Part shown: piece after piece, positions 32,521 to 45,014 of the stretch
How positions within the stretch are numbered: the stretch's first letter is position 1
Layout: every line of letters begins with the position of its first letter
Assembly: GCA_029204225.1 (NCBI GenBank)
Contig: CM055092.1
Span: forward strand, 27,508,320 to 27,572,319
Reading direction: 5' to 3'
DNA length: 64,000 bases
Source of the DNA: Diphasiastrum complanatum
Taxonomy: Eukaryota; Streptophyta; Lycopodiopsida; Lycopodiales; Lycopodiaceae
Made by a program: the position numbers and the translations under genes
Notes under the pieces: model-generated
What the model was told of the DNA's origin: nothing
Database searches by the model: none
Seen by the model: only the letters and a program-made list of their open reading frames with translations

Positions 32521-33975
32521 GACAAAATTTCCAGAATTCACACATGTGGGGATGATCCACAAGTATGATAGACCTTATCAAGCTTTATGATTAGCACAAT
32601 AATCTGATTCTAGATTGAATAGCAAGATCTAGTACAGAAGTTATGGCTTGGCTGCTTCTTGGCTTGCTTGCATTTACTTGTTGTTGGTGCTCCAATTGCT
32701 TCTTATCATTTCACCACTTAGAACTCTACAATCTTTGATGTGATGGTTGGTCCTTCTGCAGTATGTTAAACTTACACAAGCTAGTTTGCATAAATTCCAC
32801 TGGTAAATGACTTTGAGGCCATGATGTGGGATGTCACACATGCCAAAAGCATAGGAAACCTTATTCTAAGTCAAATAATTAACCTAGCTATGGAATGGTA
32901 CCTTTGGAATGTGTCCAATAGATAGGGTAGAGAAAAAGTAGGAGCCTAAAATAGCAATTTTCTCATTGTTTTTGGATCTCGAGGTATTGGCCCTAAATAG
33001 GGTGGATCAAGTGGATCTTTAGGTTGGATGTTAGGTTTAGGTTGTGATGATTACATAGAAGCCCTAATATGCTCAAATCGAGCCCTACATGTATAAATAT
33101 GTGAAGGAATTTCCATCCAATTATGAGCAAAATCGAGATTTTCCTTCTTGATTTGAGTCTATGATTTTGATTGATGAATGCTATTGGCATATGATTTTTT
33201 ATGATCATTGAATGAGATTGGAGTTGCAAGTATAGTACACAGGTGGCAATAGGCCGTACATCCACACGTGTGAAGAGTTTTGGAGCTAATTCATGGAGTT
33301 CAAGCCAAGATAAGCAATGCATTGATTAGTAATCTAGCTTCTAGATCTTGTTTGGATCTTCAGTAGGTGCTTTCCCCATCATTTCTAGTATCAAATGGGT
33401 TTATTTTGCTGCAACTCAATTTGTGGAGTCCATCACAAGGAATAGTTTTCAATCAATTAAAATGAAGGTAGAGTAGATCTTTATCTTTGGTACTATAATA
33501 GGTCATTATTAGACTTATTGAGATCTTAGGAATTCAATTTTAGGGTCAACCCAAAGTTTTTGACAAGTGCTCATCAAGTGAATGCAATTCTAGTCAAGAT
33601 TGTGTCCAATTTTGCTTGATTTGTGAGATAGTTTGGATTGATTATTGCATGATGATTCAACCTGATCTTGTAGGAATGATTTGAAGAGGCATTTATGTGC
33701 ATATGATTCCTTTTGGTTCAGGTTAGGTGAATCCTATATCCTTGTGAAGTCGAGATCAAGGAGGAGGCAATTCTAGATCCAATTTTTATGCAAAATTCAA
33801 GCTAGTTTCCATTCTTGTTAGTATTAATAGACTTGATTTGGCTTAAGATCAAGTAGCATATTATTGAGAGGTCAAGTTTTGAGCTTTCTCAAGTCCCTAG
33901 GTAGTGGGATAGCTAGTCTTTCAATCATTTCTATTTTGCATCTATTCTTGTGATCAAGATCTTGTTTAAAGATAG
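32521..33975. other. LTR/leader-like sequence between copia F and copia G
   Basis: The part next to 32520 should be the F 5' LTR on the minus strand. The part before 33976 should be the leader or LTR of copia G on the plus strand (TATA-like TGTATAAATATG near 33090). The boundary between them is not visible. No genes are seen. Confidence 0.4.
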
Positions 33976-34480
33976 ATGGCTTCAATGAATGCATATCTTT
34001 TGGATTCACATGTTAGATTGAATGCTTCTAATTATTCAATTTGGAAGCTAAGAATGGAATCAATCCTTATTTTACAAGATCTAATGGATATAGTGATTGG
34101 TGAAGAGGATGAGCCTATTCACTCTCAAGAAGCTACAAGATACAAAAGGAGGTGCAAGGTTGCTCTCCATGGAAAACTCTTCAAAAGATATATGAATCCA
34201 AGAATACTTCAAGGTTGCTATCCTTGAAGAATCAAATGCTTCAATGTTTTCAAGCTAAAGGAGAGAGTGGACATTCATATGTGTTGAGAGTTAAGGACTT
34301 AAACAAAGAGCTTGCTTACATAGGAGATTAAGGAAAGCGAACATGTTCAACTAATCTTGAACGATTTAAGTGTGGATTTTGCTAACTTGGTGCAAGGCTA
34401 TGCAATCATGGGCAAGTTGCCCTCACTTGAAGATATCCAAGGAGTCCTCATGGCCAAGGAGATTAGGAGAACTCACATCA
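33976..34480 (+). pseudogene. copia G gag, frameshifted
   Basis: MASMNAYLLDSHVRLNASN, then YSIWKLRMESILILQDLMDIV opens like copia E and F gag, but is cut at about 34227. Later frames give VLRVKDLNKELAYIGD-like sequence, VQLILNDLSVDFANLVQ and ILMAKEIRRTHIKSRI. A deletion around the AWDALK..F segment is likely. There is no zinc knuckle; the sequence then changes at about 34480. Confidence 0.75.
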
Positions 34481-35520
34481 AGTCAAGGATAGAGAAGCTT
34501 TCATGAAGAGAAAGAGCAGATTGATACGAAGAGTGCCATGGCTTTGGATTATTATTTGGCAAGACCTCCAAGGAAGTTGTCCGAGAAATCCAAAGAGAAG
34601 ATTCGAAGACAATTTGATGATCGAAAAGAGTCCGAGGATTTTTGGAAGACATATAAGAAAGGAGACCATGGAGGCTTAAAGAAAGTGAGTGCTGAAGATT
34701 ACCCCTAGTAAATGCTTTGCGACCACAACCCTCTTGGAGACTTGTTATGATGTTGAACAATGATGAACAACTCCAAGAGTACCTAAGGGCACCAAGCTGG
34801 AAAAGGGTGAATCTCTTCTATGTGCCGATTCGAAGAAGAGACCCTTGGGAAAGAAAGAAGCCAGCAGAGAGGCAAGTCAACTAGCCGATAATTCTTGGAA
34901 TTGGACCCGATACTCCGTTTGTTGAGTATCGCACAACGCTATTGAAGTTTGGACATACCTATAAGGGTAGTGCTGATGCAGTAGTACGAGAAAGCGCATC
35001 TTATTGCGTATCCATTGCCTTTTCTCGTGATGTTGGATTGCTATTGGGACAAAGGGTTGCCACCAATATGGCTAAATGTCAACCAGCCGCATGAGCAACA
35101 TCTTATAATGGCAAGACTTTTCTACCGAGAAACATTCTTCTCAGGACAATCTGTGTAGATGATTGAGAGCTAGTATACGAACAAGTTTATACCAGAGATT
35201 AAGCCTTATCTGAAACCTATTCCGTTGGGCATAAAAACGAGATTCATCACATTAGAAGCCATCGGAAGAAAGATAGGCTACGAGAAGTCTCTTGACAGAA
35301 AGAAAGCCGAGAAAGACAAACAAGAGGTACTCAGTTGCGTAGGGTTGTCTTGACAATCATTGCAGATATTGAAGTTGTTGCCGAGAAGCATGACGATAGG
35401 GACAAATAAGTTCTTGCTTTTACGCAGGCAAACGCTGATCCATGCCTTTTCAAGAACCGAGTGTCAAAGTTGGGGCAGTGCAGTGGGACCTGCAACACTA
35501 TAGGGGGAGGATAATAACTT
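34480..35520 (+). other. Unclassified sequence with short coding-like pieces, ending in a purine tract
   Basis: Plus-strand pieces include DTKSAMALDYYLARPPRKL, FVEYRTTLLKFGHTYKGS and SFSRDVGLLLGQRVATNM-like sequence, none of which I recognise. It follows copia G gag directly and ends in ATAGGGGGAGGA (about 35499-35510), a polypurine-like tract, so it may be the interior of a non-autonomous element with captured sequence. Confidence 0.4.
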
Positions 35521-36399
35521 TGTTAGTTTTCACAACAATTTTGTTAAATAAAAGCTAGGATATTATATGTATTAACATATTCAGAACTATAAATTTAAGA
35601 TAAAATGGTAATATCCTAGAATAAATTTTAAATTATAAATTTTAGATTTTTTAAAAATAAACACATTTTAAATGTTGTCCTAGAAAGACAGGACTTAAAA
35701 TGTAGTGATCCAAGTTGGGAGTCTTGTTGCACTATTGTCTTTTGAAAATAATGGAAGACATCTATTTTGAATTGCAAAAGTGATTGGAGTAATTCAAAGC
35801 AATAAGCAAACATGAATATTACAAGTCCAGTGGGAAGCAACATTGTACATAGATTTGTACAGCAAGAGAAAATAATTGCCAAAATTCAACCAAGGATTGA
35901 TGATTCGACTCTAGAGTTGATGATTCAAGTCTAGCAAATTTTGATGTTTTTAACTTTGAATCGACAATGACTAATCATTTATAAAAGTGACCTATATCTA
36001 TTTTACAGCAGCAAGTGTTGGTTATATATATTGAGTTTTGAATTGAGTAACATTATTGCAAATTCTTCGAAAAAATATTTTGTAAAAAATACATTATATA
36101 TTTTGGATCCTCTTATATTTTTATGAAATTTGGCTCCTCAAAAATCATGTGTTATTTCCAAATGTTGTTTCATTCTTTATTTTGATGGTTTTATGAGATT
36201 TGTAAAGACAAATTGTCATGATGTACTGTCAAAATATATTTTTTTGTAATTTTTTTTAAAATTTGAAAATTGACTCATCAAAAAACATGATTTTAAGCTG
36301 AAAATAGGTAATATAGAAAACAACCAAAAAATATTACTCTATTTTAGGTCAAATAAATATATGTGCTCCCCATCTATATTTGTACTGGCCAAAATGGTT
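35521..36399. other. A/T-rich intergenic DNA, nothing recognised
   Basis: No open frame or motif of interest. It lies beyond the 3' end of the JOSL gene, so its right part may include the JOSL 3' UTR or terminator. Confidence 0.5.
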
Positions 36400-36806
36400 T
36401 ACCATTATCTGTCAATTGAGATTTCTAGTGCTTTAGAGTCAAGCAAATAGTCAGTTACCAAGTCTTTAAAAAAATCATTTTTTGAAAAACTCAAATCATG
36501 CATATAGGTCCAATAGATCCACCGTTGTAAAATAAAAGAGACTGCCTTGCTGTAGGACATCAATAGATGAACATCACATGTTTTTCCTTGCAAGCAAGGT
36601 CTTTGATATTTAGTGCCTCTTTCTACGAGGTCAAAAAGTCTGATGATACATTGACAGAGATGAAAGATGTGCTCCTGGCACTCAATTGGAATGAGGCCAA
36701 AGAGAGAAATCCTAGCACCTATCTGCAACAGAAAATGTTGATTGTCCCTGCAATACAAGCTTCAAAAGTACTGCTGCCTAGTTTTTGGGAAAAGTTTAAC
36801 CATCAC

Positions 36807-36826
36807 TGTGTGTGTGTGTGTGTGTA
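36807..36826. repeat. Short (GT)n microsatellite downstream of JOSL
   Basis: About nine GT units in the presumed 3' flank or 3' UTR of JOSL. The nearby plus-strand open frame (36567-36827) shows no known motif. Confidence 0.9.
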
Positions 36827-36954
36827 GCAGCAGCAAATCCAGAGAGGCCTTTCCTGAAGGAAAAATCCTAACCCTAGTGTCAGTTGTGCCTAATCAACAA
36901 TTCTTAAGTACTGTATACTAGAGACATCACACATAAAACACAAAATACTGGGAG

Positions 36955-39900
36955 TCAGTTGACTGAATATTTGACTCCATCTGAAGAATTCCTAGAGTCA
37001 TCCTTGTCCAGAATAATAAAAACCTCTCCCTGGTTGGAAAAAATCATCTCCACAAAGTTTTTTAGATCTTCATCAAGGTCACAGAGTGGCCTTGGTGCCG
37101 CCAAATCACTGTCCAAGTTGTACCAAGTGCCTCCAATCTCACGTAGAGCAACCCAATGCCGACTTTTCCAAAGAGAGATGTACCTCCTCCTTGCGTAATT
37201 TGCAATGATACCAACTAACTGCTCTCCATACTTTGACAAATCCAAACCGGCAGAGCCCTTGCGACGATCATACCACATGACATCCATTCCCCTACTTTCA
37301 AGGGCAGCAATAAGGACATTCACATCATAGTTACCGGTTATAACATTCCTATGCTGTTTAAAGACTATAGATGTAAACTGGCTACTTTCCTCAATCCCTG
37401 CCTTTGACAAACCATCGGCAATTTCGTTCAGCTCCAAACGAGTAAATTCCTTCGCCTACATTAGGTGCATGTGCATGTCAGCAAACATTGAAACAAACAG
37501 CTACTTATAATAGACAAGAATACTAAAATGGTATGCAGTCTTTACAAAGCTTAGTGGAAAAAAAGAGCTCTATTATTATAAAATATTCATGATATAATCC
37601 CAAGGAAAACAGGTGATTTTTGAAATTTTTGTTCAAAATGCTGCAAGATTCTTCTTACATAATAAACACAAGAGATGCAATTTGAACTAAATTTTGGGTC
37701 CACTGTCCATGTCATGTGAAAACCATCAGTTTAGGGTCAGCAGTCGGCTGAATGGAAGGTCGGACACATAGAGTCATGTGAATCAAAATCTTGATGTTCT
37801 TGGTATAATACGTGTAACAATTATATATGCGGATAAACAGAATACAATATCACTCTTTTTGTGATCCTTATTATGTGTGCTATACTTTTACTTTCATTTC
37901 ATCTTGTGATCAATTGATGCTTTGTGACAATGGTCATGGGCCCACATTGAATCCAAACGAGCTACAGCTTCCGTATTGTACTGCATATGCCTTTCTTTCT
38001 TTTCCTGCAAGATCAAGAGAAGAAATTCCTGATGGGTGATCAACAGCTGGGTTTCTTTTTAATCATCAAACAAAAGTCTCATGTACGCCCTTGTGTGAAT
38101 TGCACAAGGTAAAAAGGGTGCCACGACTTGAGTCATCGCAACTCACAGAACACATGCAAAAAGCAGGATTGCTAGAGGGTTCTTGATCCACGGTGTCAAA
38201 AATGTGATCCCAAAATCATTAGATGCTGAAATCATCCAATTATGTTGCAGTTGGAAGATGAAAGTGGTGCTGCGGGAGTGGGGACTCTGGGAGTTGCAGA
38301 TGGCAACGAGCAGGCAGATCTTGATGAGGATGGAAAAATAATTGATCAAGTGCGGGCTGACCTGATTACCAACAAAGAAAATTGAACTTACCTAGCAATA
38401 TGCCTATCATTGGGGGGATATGGTAGTCTATGAAGTCCAATCTGCTCAGACTTTAAATGTAAAATCACCTCAGGTCCATTCATGAAGCATAGGGGATTTT
38501 AGAAATCCTGATGTTATGCAGACAGCTCTCAAAGTATCAAAATGTCTGAAGGAGACATTATGGCAATACATATCAAAAGATATGCCACAGCAACTTGAGG
38601 CAACAGGGTCACCTATCGACAAGTTTCAGGTCATATACACAATCTTGAATAGCTTACCAGCAATCGACGACCCCCTTTTGATACCTCTAAAGGTGTGGAA
38701 GACTTTCGTCACCAGCATCCAAGAAGAGATGCAACAGAAAGTGGCTCCAGCTCACGACGAAATAGCCCTCCGTCAGTGGCATAAGGGAAATGACCCTGCG
38801 GTCTGGCAGGAGGGATGAACACATTAATTGTGTGTAAGGAAGCCAGAGACCGAGATTTCAAGAGATGACCATGGCACAATGGGGCGAAGAAGAAAGTGGA
38901 GGAAAACCACTAAGGCAACCAGGTGCACAATTGTCCAAAGAGAAATGAAGTGAAGTTGAAAAATGAAGGTTCTTGCACCAGCCAACATGGCGGAAGAAGA
39001 GTACAAGGATGATGTCTTAGCACTCACGACTATCGAAACAGAAGTTGGACACATATATCAATCAGACTCAAGACAAGAAATGGTAGACAAAGATGAGATG
39101 CTCATTTCTGCCTCAGAGGTTAGGAGGGTATCATATCATACCTCTCAGACCCATCTTGGTACCTTGAATTCACAGCTACCTCCCACATGAACTTCAACAA
39201 ATCTGCATTTAGCACATATGAAGCACTAGTCAATGGGAAAGAGGTAATAATAGGTGACAAAGGGAAGATCATTGCAATGGGGAAAGGCTGAGTTTGCCTC
39301 TGGCTAGGCAAAGGGAGAAGAGGATGCACTTTTGAAAGATGTCTTGCAAATCCCAAAACAGTAGCCGTTGGCATAAAGTGGGAAAACAGTAGCCGTTGGC
39401 ATAAAGATGGAAGTGCTCTATTGATGAGAAATCAATAGTGTGTGTTGCTTCCAGCACACCACACAGTCATGAGTTATGGCATAAACACACGGCACACTTG
39501 GGGGAAGGTAAGAGGATTAAAGAATGCACATGAACATTTCAAGGGTGGTCATGCCTATCAGTCCAAAGAATCTGAAAGCATGGCAAAGAATAGCCCAAAG
39601 TGGGAGCATTGACGTCGGGGACCATGATTGAGGAAATGGAATAAATTCAGAGGAACCCAGCCCAGGTGGGAGTGAAATTACCAGAAAACAGGACAGGAAT
39701 CTTCCGCACGTGGGCTCTCAAAGTAAGACATGGAATCAATGGGAAGGTTGAGAGACACAAGGCCTGATTGGCAGCAAAAGGTATGCATGTATAGAGGGTG
39801 TGGATTATAACACCACTTTCGCACCGGGGATCAGTTCAATCAGAATATTACTCATGTGGGCTACAACACATGATATGGATGTACAACAAATAGATGTAAA

Positions 39901-41488
39901 AACGAAATTTCCTAAATGGTGAACTGGAAGAGGAGGTCTACATGAAACAGCCCAAAAATTTGATGCCTTCTTTGACGAGAATGGATTTCAAAGGTTAGTA
40001 GTGAAACTACTATTTTTCATAAGAAAAAATAAGAGTCCATCATCATGATTGCCTTATATATAGAGGACATTATAATAATTGGAAATGACACAGACGCCGT
40101 ATCAAATTGCAATAGCCAAACAGAATTAGAATTTGAGATGGAAAATCTGGAAAAATTGCCTTATTGTTTGGAAATAAAGGCTTATAGAGATGGAGCAAAT
40201 ATATTGCTCAGAATTGAATCAACAAAAGTATGTAGACGACATGCTGCACAAATTTCAAATGAGAAAAGGTCAGCACATCAGTGAAGATGGGTATTATTCT
40301 AAGTAGGGAGATGAACACAAAGCCATGAAGAGGAAGAAATGAGAAGGCATACCGAAGCCTAGTCAGATCCCTGATGTATGCAATGGTGTGCACACAGCCA
40401 GATATAGCCACTGGAAGCACAGTCAATATATGGCGAACCCTGGGACAGGGCACTAGAAGGCGGCCAAAAGAGTCTTAAGCTACCTGAAAGCTACAACAAA
40501 TTTTGAAATCGTTAATAGAGGTGAAGGTATTGCACTGGCAGGCTATATCGACTCAGACTGTGGTAGAGACTTGGACAATAAGTCCACTTGTGGGTATGTT
40601 CTTATTATGACAGGAGGGGCGACAAGCTGGGGGAGTCCCAAAAGAAGACAATAGCTCTATCGTCAATAGAAGGAGAACTTATGGGAGTTTGTCATGCAGC
40701 AAAGGAGTGTCTGGATCCAAAATCTCAGCATGGAACTAGAGATAATAATTACAAACTTTATAGTCATGACTCATAATCAAAATTGCATTCTTTTGAGTAG
40801 AAATGTTGCTTCTCGTAAGCGTAGCAAACATGTAGATCTTGAGTATCATTTCATTAGACCTAGTTCAAAGTAACACCTTAGCTTTAACTTAAGTCCATCC
40901 AAAATAATGGGTGCAGATCTGATGGCAAAGGCACTTGCCAAAGATAATTTTATTTTGCTTAGCGGGTGGATGCATTTGATCATACATAGCGATAAAATTG
41001 CTAGAGGATTGAAACGGTTAGTTCCACTGTCCATGTCAGGTCGGATACACAGAGTTATGTCACTCATAATAATATCATCAGTATCTTGATGTTCTTGGCA
41101 TAATGCGTGTAACGATTATACATGAGACGAATAGAATTCTCTGCCACCCTTCTTGTGATCCTTGTTTATGTGCGTTCTGTACTAATCTCTTGGTTTCGTC
41201 TTTGTGATCAATTGCTGCTTTGTGTACAGTGATTTATGAATGACATTCAACACAATTCGTCAAACTGAAGCAACAATATTTTGTCAAAAGTTATCTCTAT
41301 GATACATAAGTTGTTGGCCTGAAAGCTTAATCGCAAATAATCTCAAGAAGACTGACCTGCAGAAGATTATTGAGAGCATGCAGAAGACAAAGCTGAAGTT
41401 GTTGTCGCTCATGGTAAATTCTCGTGTCAGAAGAGGGTTCATTTGCTGCTTCTGACTTGGTGAGCGTAGAAGCATTTGGTGAAGACAT
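36955..41488 (-). CDS. JOSL: Josephin-like deubiquitinase (two exons, complete)
   Basis: Exon 1 (41488-41357) encodes MSSPNASTLTKSEAANEPSS, then RIYHERQQLQLCLLHALNNLLQ. Exon 2 (37455-36955) starts AKEFTRLELNEIADGLS and ends at TGA. The junction CAG|GTCAGT … TGTAG|GCG keeps the frame, giving 210 residues, the size of JOSD1/JOSD2-type proteins. The Josephin cysteine-protease site is complete: Cys34 (LQLCLLHALNN), His144 (SRHWVALREIGG) and Asp159 in YNLDSDL, with the family-typical TGNYDVNVLIAALES between. Family knowledge: Josephins hydrolyse ubiquitin bonds; plant JOSL is a small stand-alone member. The 3901-bp intron holds an old copia element (D). Exon 1 was recognised by homology, as it is only 44 codons long. 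No disabling change is visible. Confidence 0.93.
37704..37929 (+). repeat. 5' LTR of copia D
   Basis: Matched by eye to 41028-41228. It ends GCTTTGTGACA, followed by a worn primer site (TGGTCATGGGC at 37931). Confidence 0.65.
38500..40870 (+). pseudogene. copia D gag-pol, heavily decayed
   Basis: Recognisable pieces in order: gag-like QTALKVSKCLKETLWQYISK (38516), protease region WYLEFTATSHMNFNKS (39160; the Asp-Ser-Gly site has become Glu-Phe-Thr), RT pieces around 39760-39960 (GELEEEVYMKQP), LYIEDIIIIGND (40050; the YVDD site has become YIED), and RNase H AGYIDSDCGRDLDNKSTCGY (40540) and RSKHVDLEYHFIRP (40820). Many stops and frameshifts. Confidence 0.8.
41028..41228 (+). repeat. 3' LTR of copia D
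   Basis: Partner of 37704-37929. It ends about 130 bp before the JOSL exon 1 donor site at 41356. Confidence 0.65.
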
Positions 41489-42020
41489 CCAACTTTCAGT
41501 TGCTAATAGCAGAAAATAAATATATATCCTCTTCTGTCATACTCAAAGTCTCATTAACTAGAACTGCCACCAAATGCAACAACTGCTGAGAATATATTGG
41601 CAACCTCTTCAAGCAGCTTCAGCTTCTGGAAAAAACTGAGAAGCAAAATAAATCCAAGAGAAACTCATTGGACTGCCATCAACATTCCTTGATAGAAACC
41701 AAAATTGAAACCCTAATTGAAACTGGCTAGCCCTTATATTCAGAACACATCCATCCACAATATAAAAAGATCATAAAACAGAAAAGTGAATTCTCCATCT
41801 CCTATCCCTTGTCCTCTATCTGTCTCACCAAACCCTAGTACCCCATACAACATGTCAACAAAGCAAAATATAAGCAATGTGCAGATTTGCAAAAGCAGCC
41901 CCAAAAATGAGTAGGATGATGTTGGGTGTTGGGTCCCTCAATTAAGGCACTTTCCCATTCAATTGTCCCACCTAGGCTCTTCGGCTGGACTCGTATCAAA
42001 ATTTGTGACACCATCCGAGT
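41489..42020 (-). promoter_or_regulatory. Presumed 5' UTR and promoter of JOSL
   Basis: Upstream of the JOSL start codon. A TATATATTTATTTT stretch lies within 40 bp of the ATG, and two telo-box words AAACCCTA occur at about 41708 and 41830 (plus strand). In plants such boxes are frequent in promoters of constitutively expressed genes. Assignment is by position only. Confidence 0.4.
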
Positions 42021-42182
42021 CTAGGTATTGCAATTTTCTTCACAAATTTGATATCATTCACGTATCAATACAAGGAGATATATGAGTTGTAGACTGGTAT
42101 TCTAGGTATTGCAATTTGTTTCACAAATTTGATATCAGTCAAGTATCAATACAAGGAGATATATGAGTTGTATACTGGTATG
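42021..42182. repeat. 81-bp tandem repeat, two copies
   Basis: CTAGGTATTGCAATTT…TATACTGGTAT-like unit at 42021 and again at 42102, differing at only a few positions. Non-coding. Confidence 0.85.
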
Positions 42183-44144
42183 AACCAAGATGGTATCTCA
42201 AGTGTGATACCAACGAATTATCAACCTAGGTATAAGTATGTACGAAGTGCTAAAAATATCGTGGTGAAGGGTAGTATGTAAAATTTGAAGGGCCTAATCC
42301 TTTTTCACATGCAATATCCAATTGGTTTGGAGAAGCTAGCATTTGTTGCTGCTCATCAATGTATTGGGGCACTCTAACCAAAATATGTACATATTTAAAT
42401 TTGGGACTACGTCACCGTTCACTATGCAGTAATTGCATCACTTCACGACTGTTACCCGCACAGTTGTAATCTTCACGACTACTGCAATTGATGTGTATAT
42501 ACAAACAATAAATTAGTAACGAACAGATGATTATTCATATCAAAGAAATTGAGTCAATAATTAGTGGTAGCGTGAATCAGAGTTCCTCCGTAAACTCCCT
42601 TGTATCAGACTATCTGATTCCATAGGATCAGAGATCTTTAGAGAGAGTGAACCCTAGACCAAAAAATGAAACATACTAAGTAGTATTTAACTATAGTTCA
42701 TCACAAACAAGAGTAGTTTACCCAATATTCATTCCAAGTGCATTAATCAAAGTAGTAGTTGTTAGCCTGAAAACATAAATTGAATATAATGCGTGCACAA
42801 GAAAATGACAATATTTCAAAGTGAAGTCAACCATATAGTTGTAGTTGTTTTGAACATGTTGGAGAATTTGATTTGAACTCACCACACTCACTCAAACAAA
42901 ATCCGGTATCAATTTCATGTGGAAATTTGTTCTTGCTATAACGGTCCTCTCACATCAAAAAAGTATGAATAAGAAATTCTAGCTTCTGTAAGCTAACAAT
43001 ATATTGCGTTTACAATGTGAAATCAAAAATAAGTTCTACTACGAGTTAAAGCTTAGAACACTTCTACATTATTCAATTCACTCACTTCATGGTTGTCATT
43101 GACACCTACTAAGATATTCCTCTGGTCAATCTAAGTAATAGTCTGAATCAACGGATTGGTAAAGATCCTGCCATAATTTAACATTGAGTTTTTCTCTTGA
43201 CTGGATTTCATATTCAACAAGAGTGGTATCAGAGCTCATAAACAATTCCCAATACAATTATTCCGCTTCATATAAAGCCAACACCATTCTCCCTGCCTAT
43301 CAACGAAATGAATTAGTAGAGTAAATGCGGTTGTGAAACAGCCTATCAATAGTGGTTGTCAATCAAAATCTCATAAGATAAACATGCTGCAATGACAACT
43401 ATTCACATGATCATGATGATCAAATGTTATGAAAGATGTAGCAATTCACATCCAAAGCAATTCATAGCCACAATATTCATGCAAGTATGCAAGCATGATA
43501 CATGCTAAATTCAACATAAATACATGATTTAGATGTATGATAAAACGTGGCCACCAGTAGCGCGATCTGGGTGTTGGAAGACCAACGATTTTATTGCTAG
43601 AACTCAAGAGGCTTCAAGCATTGTGAAACTGATCACAAATTAATCGATACATTAGCTACACGATCAACGCTCATCCACAAAAGTTAAATGGCATAAATGT
43701 TGCTATGATTTAGAGCTTGAAAATCATTGCAAGTAGATCTCTATATTAGGTAGAAAAAAGCATAAAGAGATGAAGTATGCAAGAGGCTTACCTTAATAGC
43801 ACAGGATCTCCTTTAACCAAAGATTGTATGGGTGCCCAATAGAAGCACTAGTTGGAAGAGTGTAAGAGGTGGTAAATGCCTTGGCTTATATAGCTTACAA
43901 TGGAGGTGTCTGTGGCTTGTAGGGGAAGCTATGTATCATGTCCATTAGATCTAGGTTACAGGAATCTTCATCGTTGATCATGAAACATTTTTAAATAGGG
44001 GTATTTTGCAAGTTAAGAATTGAGTAGAGGCCCAACTATTATCTTTAGGTTGTTACGCACCATAGGGGGTATGTATGTGTGTAGGGTAAGTTGAGGCAAC
44101 AGTAAGTGAAGAACCATCCATATGAGAGAGAGAAAGTTGTCATC
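42183..44144 (+). other. Copia LTR-like remnant with isolated primer site, otherwise no gene
   Basis: TGGTATCAGAGC at 43224-43235 follows an LTR-like end TTCAACA (43219), so the sequence before it is probably a 5' LTR remnant of another copia element. No gag follows and the LTR start is not recognisable. The remainder, up to 44144, shows nothing I can name. Confidence 0.5.
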
Positions 44145-44346
44145 TGTCGCGAACAATTCGCGAAAGACGAAAATGTCGCGAAGAGACAAGTGTCGCGAAT
44201 AATTCACAAAACACAAAGCTGTACATAAACGGTTAGATCTACTGTTACAGAATTAAAAGGCCAAAAGACCTGTCCTGTAGCAATATAAATACATGTGCAC
44301 TACTCATTGTAAAATAACTCTCAAACACTCAAACTGAAGAGGTTCT
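44145..44346 (+). repeat. First part of the 5' LTR of element X, split by copia E
   Basis: A possible LTR start TGTCGCGAACAATTCGCG at 44145 leads to the GTTCT target site at 44342-44346. The LTR resumes after copia E at 50785 and reaches the primer-site array at 51077. The start is inferred, since no second copy is in the window. Confidence 0.45.
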
Positions 44347-45002
44347 TGTGAAAATTGTCAACATTTCCTAGCTAGTTTGAGGCCTAAATTGGCTAAAATT
44401 GTAAATAGTTTTGGTTCTGGAGTTTCACACGTGTGAACCAGGCCACAATGTTTTTATTTACTGTATTTTTTCAGTATGATGAAGTGTCAAACTTCATACC
44501 CTTCAAAATGAGACCATTTTGATGTATTTTGGTCATATAAGCCATTTTTAGCTATTTTTCCTATATAGGGAATATCTAGGGTCAAGTACCTTCTAGAGAG
44601 AGGAGAGAGAGTCATCTTCCTCATCCATAAATAGTAGGGAAGTCGTGGAAAACAGGTTGGAGAAACCTTTTGTATGCTTCATTGAGATCAATAGATCATT
44701 GTCATTGTTTCTTCCTCCATTGAGAGCATTGTTGTGTGTATTGTCTTCAAGCTATTGTGTATGATCTTAGGTGCTTTCCAAAAGTGATAGGTTGATGTAT
44801 TATGGACTGTATAATGCTATTTTGGGCCGCACTTGATGTTTATGGAAGTTTCCATTTGTGATAAATGCTTTTTGATCAAGTTCTTTGCATTCTAGGTAGC
44901 ATAGAATGTGTTGCCAATTCCTAGCTTATGTAGTTTGGAGTGCAAGCATTCAAGCCAATGATCTTGGAGTTTAGATCCACTTAGGATCTGTATTTTTTCA
45001 CA
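44347..45002 (+). repeat. 5' LTR of copia E
   Basis: Starts TGTGAAAATTGTCAAC and ends TTTTTTCACA directly before the primer site. It contains a palindromic TTCACACGTGTGAA (about 44424-44437). It matches the 3' LTR at all but one position seen. Confidence 0.97.
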
Positions 45003-45014
45003 TGGTATCAGAGC
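45003..45014 (+). other. Primer binding site of copia E (initiator Met tRNA type)
   Basis: TGGTATCAGAGC with no gap after the LTR. Confidence 0.95.

Larger units (their letters stand above)
37704..41228 (+). mobile_element. Old copia element 'D' inside the JOSL intron
   Basis: Two diverged direct repeats beginning TGTCCATGTCA (37704-37929 and 41028-41228) share blocks such as CTTGATGTTCTTGG, TGTAAC.ATTATA and GATCAATTG.TGCTTTGTG, and are taken as LTRs. Between them, on the plus strand and opposite to JOSL, are heavily mutated gag, protease, integrase, RT and RNase H. LTR divergence is much greater than in copia E, so the insertion is old. It accounts for most of the intron length. Confidence 0.78.

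Noticed and set aside
36567-36827. 86-codon plus-strand frame near JOSL
   Set aside because: Ends in a GT repeat and has no recognisable domain; most likely the antisense of the JOSL 3' flank.
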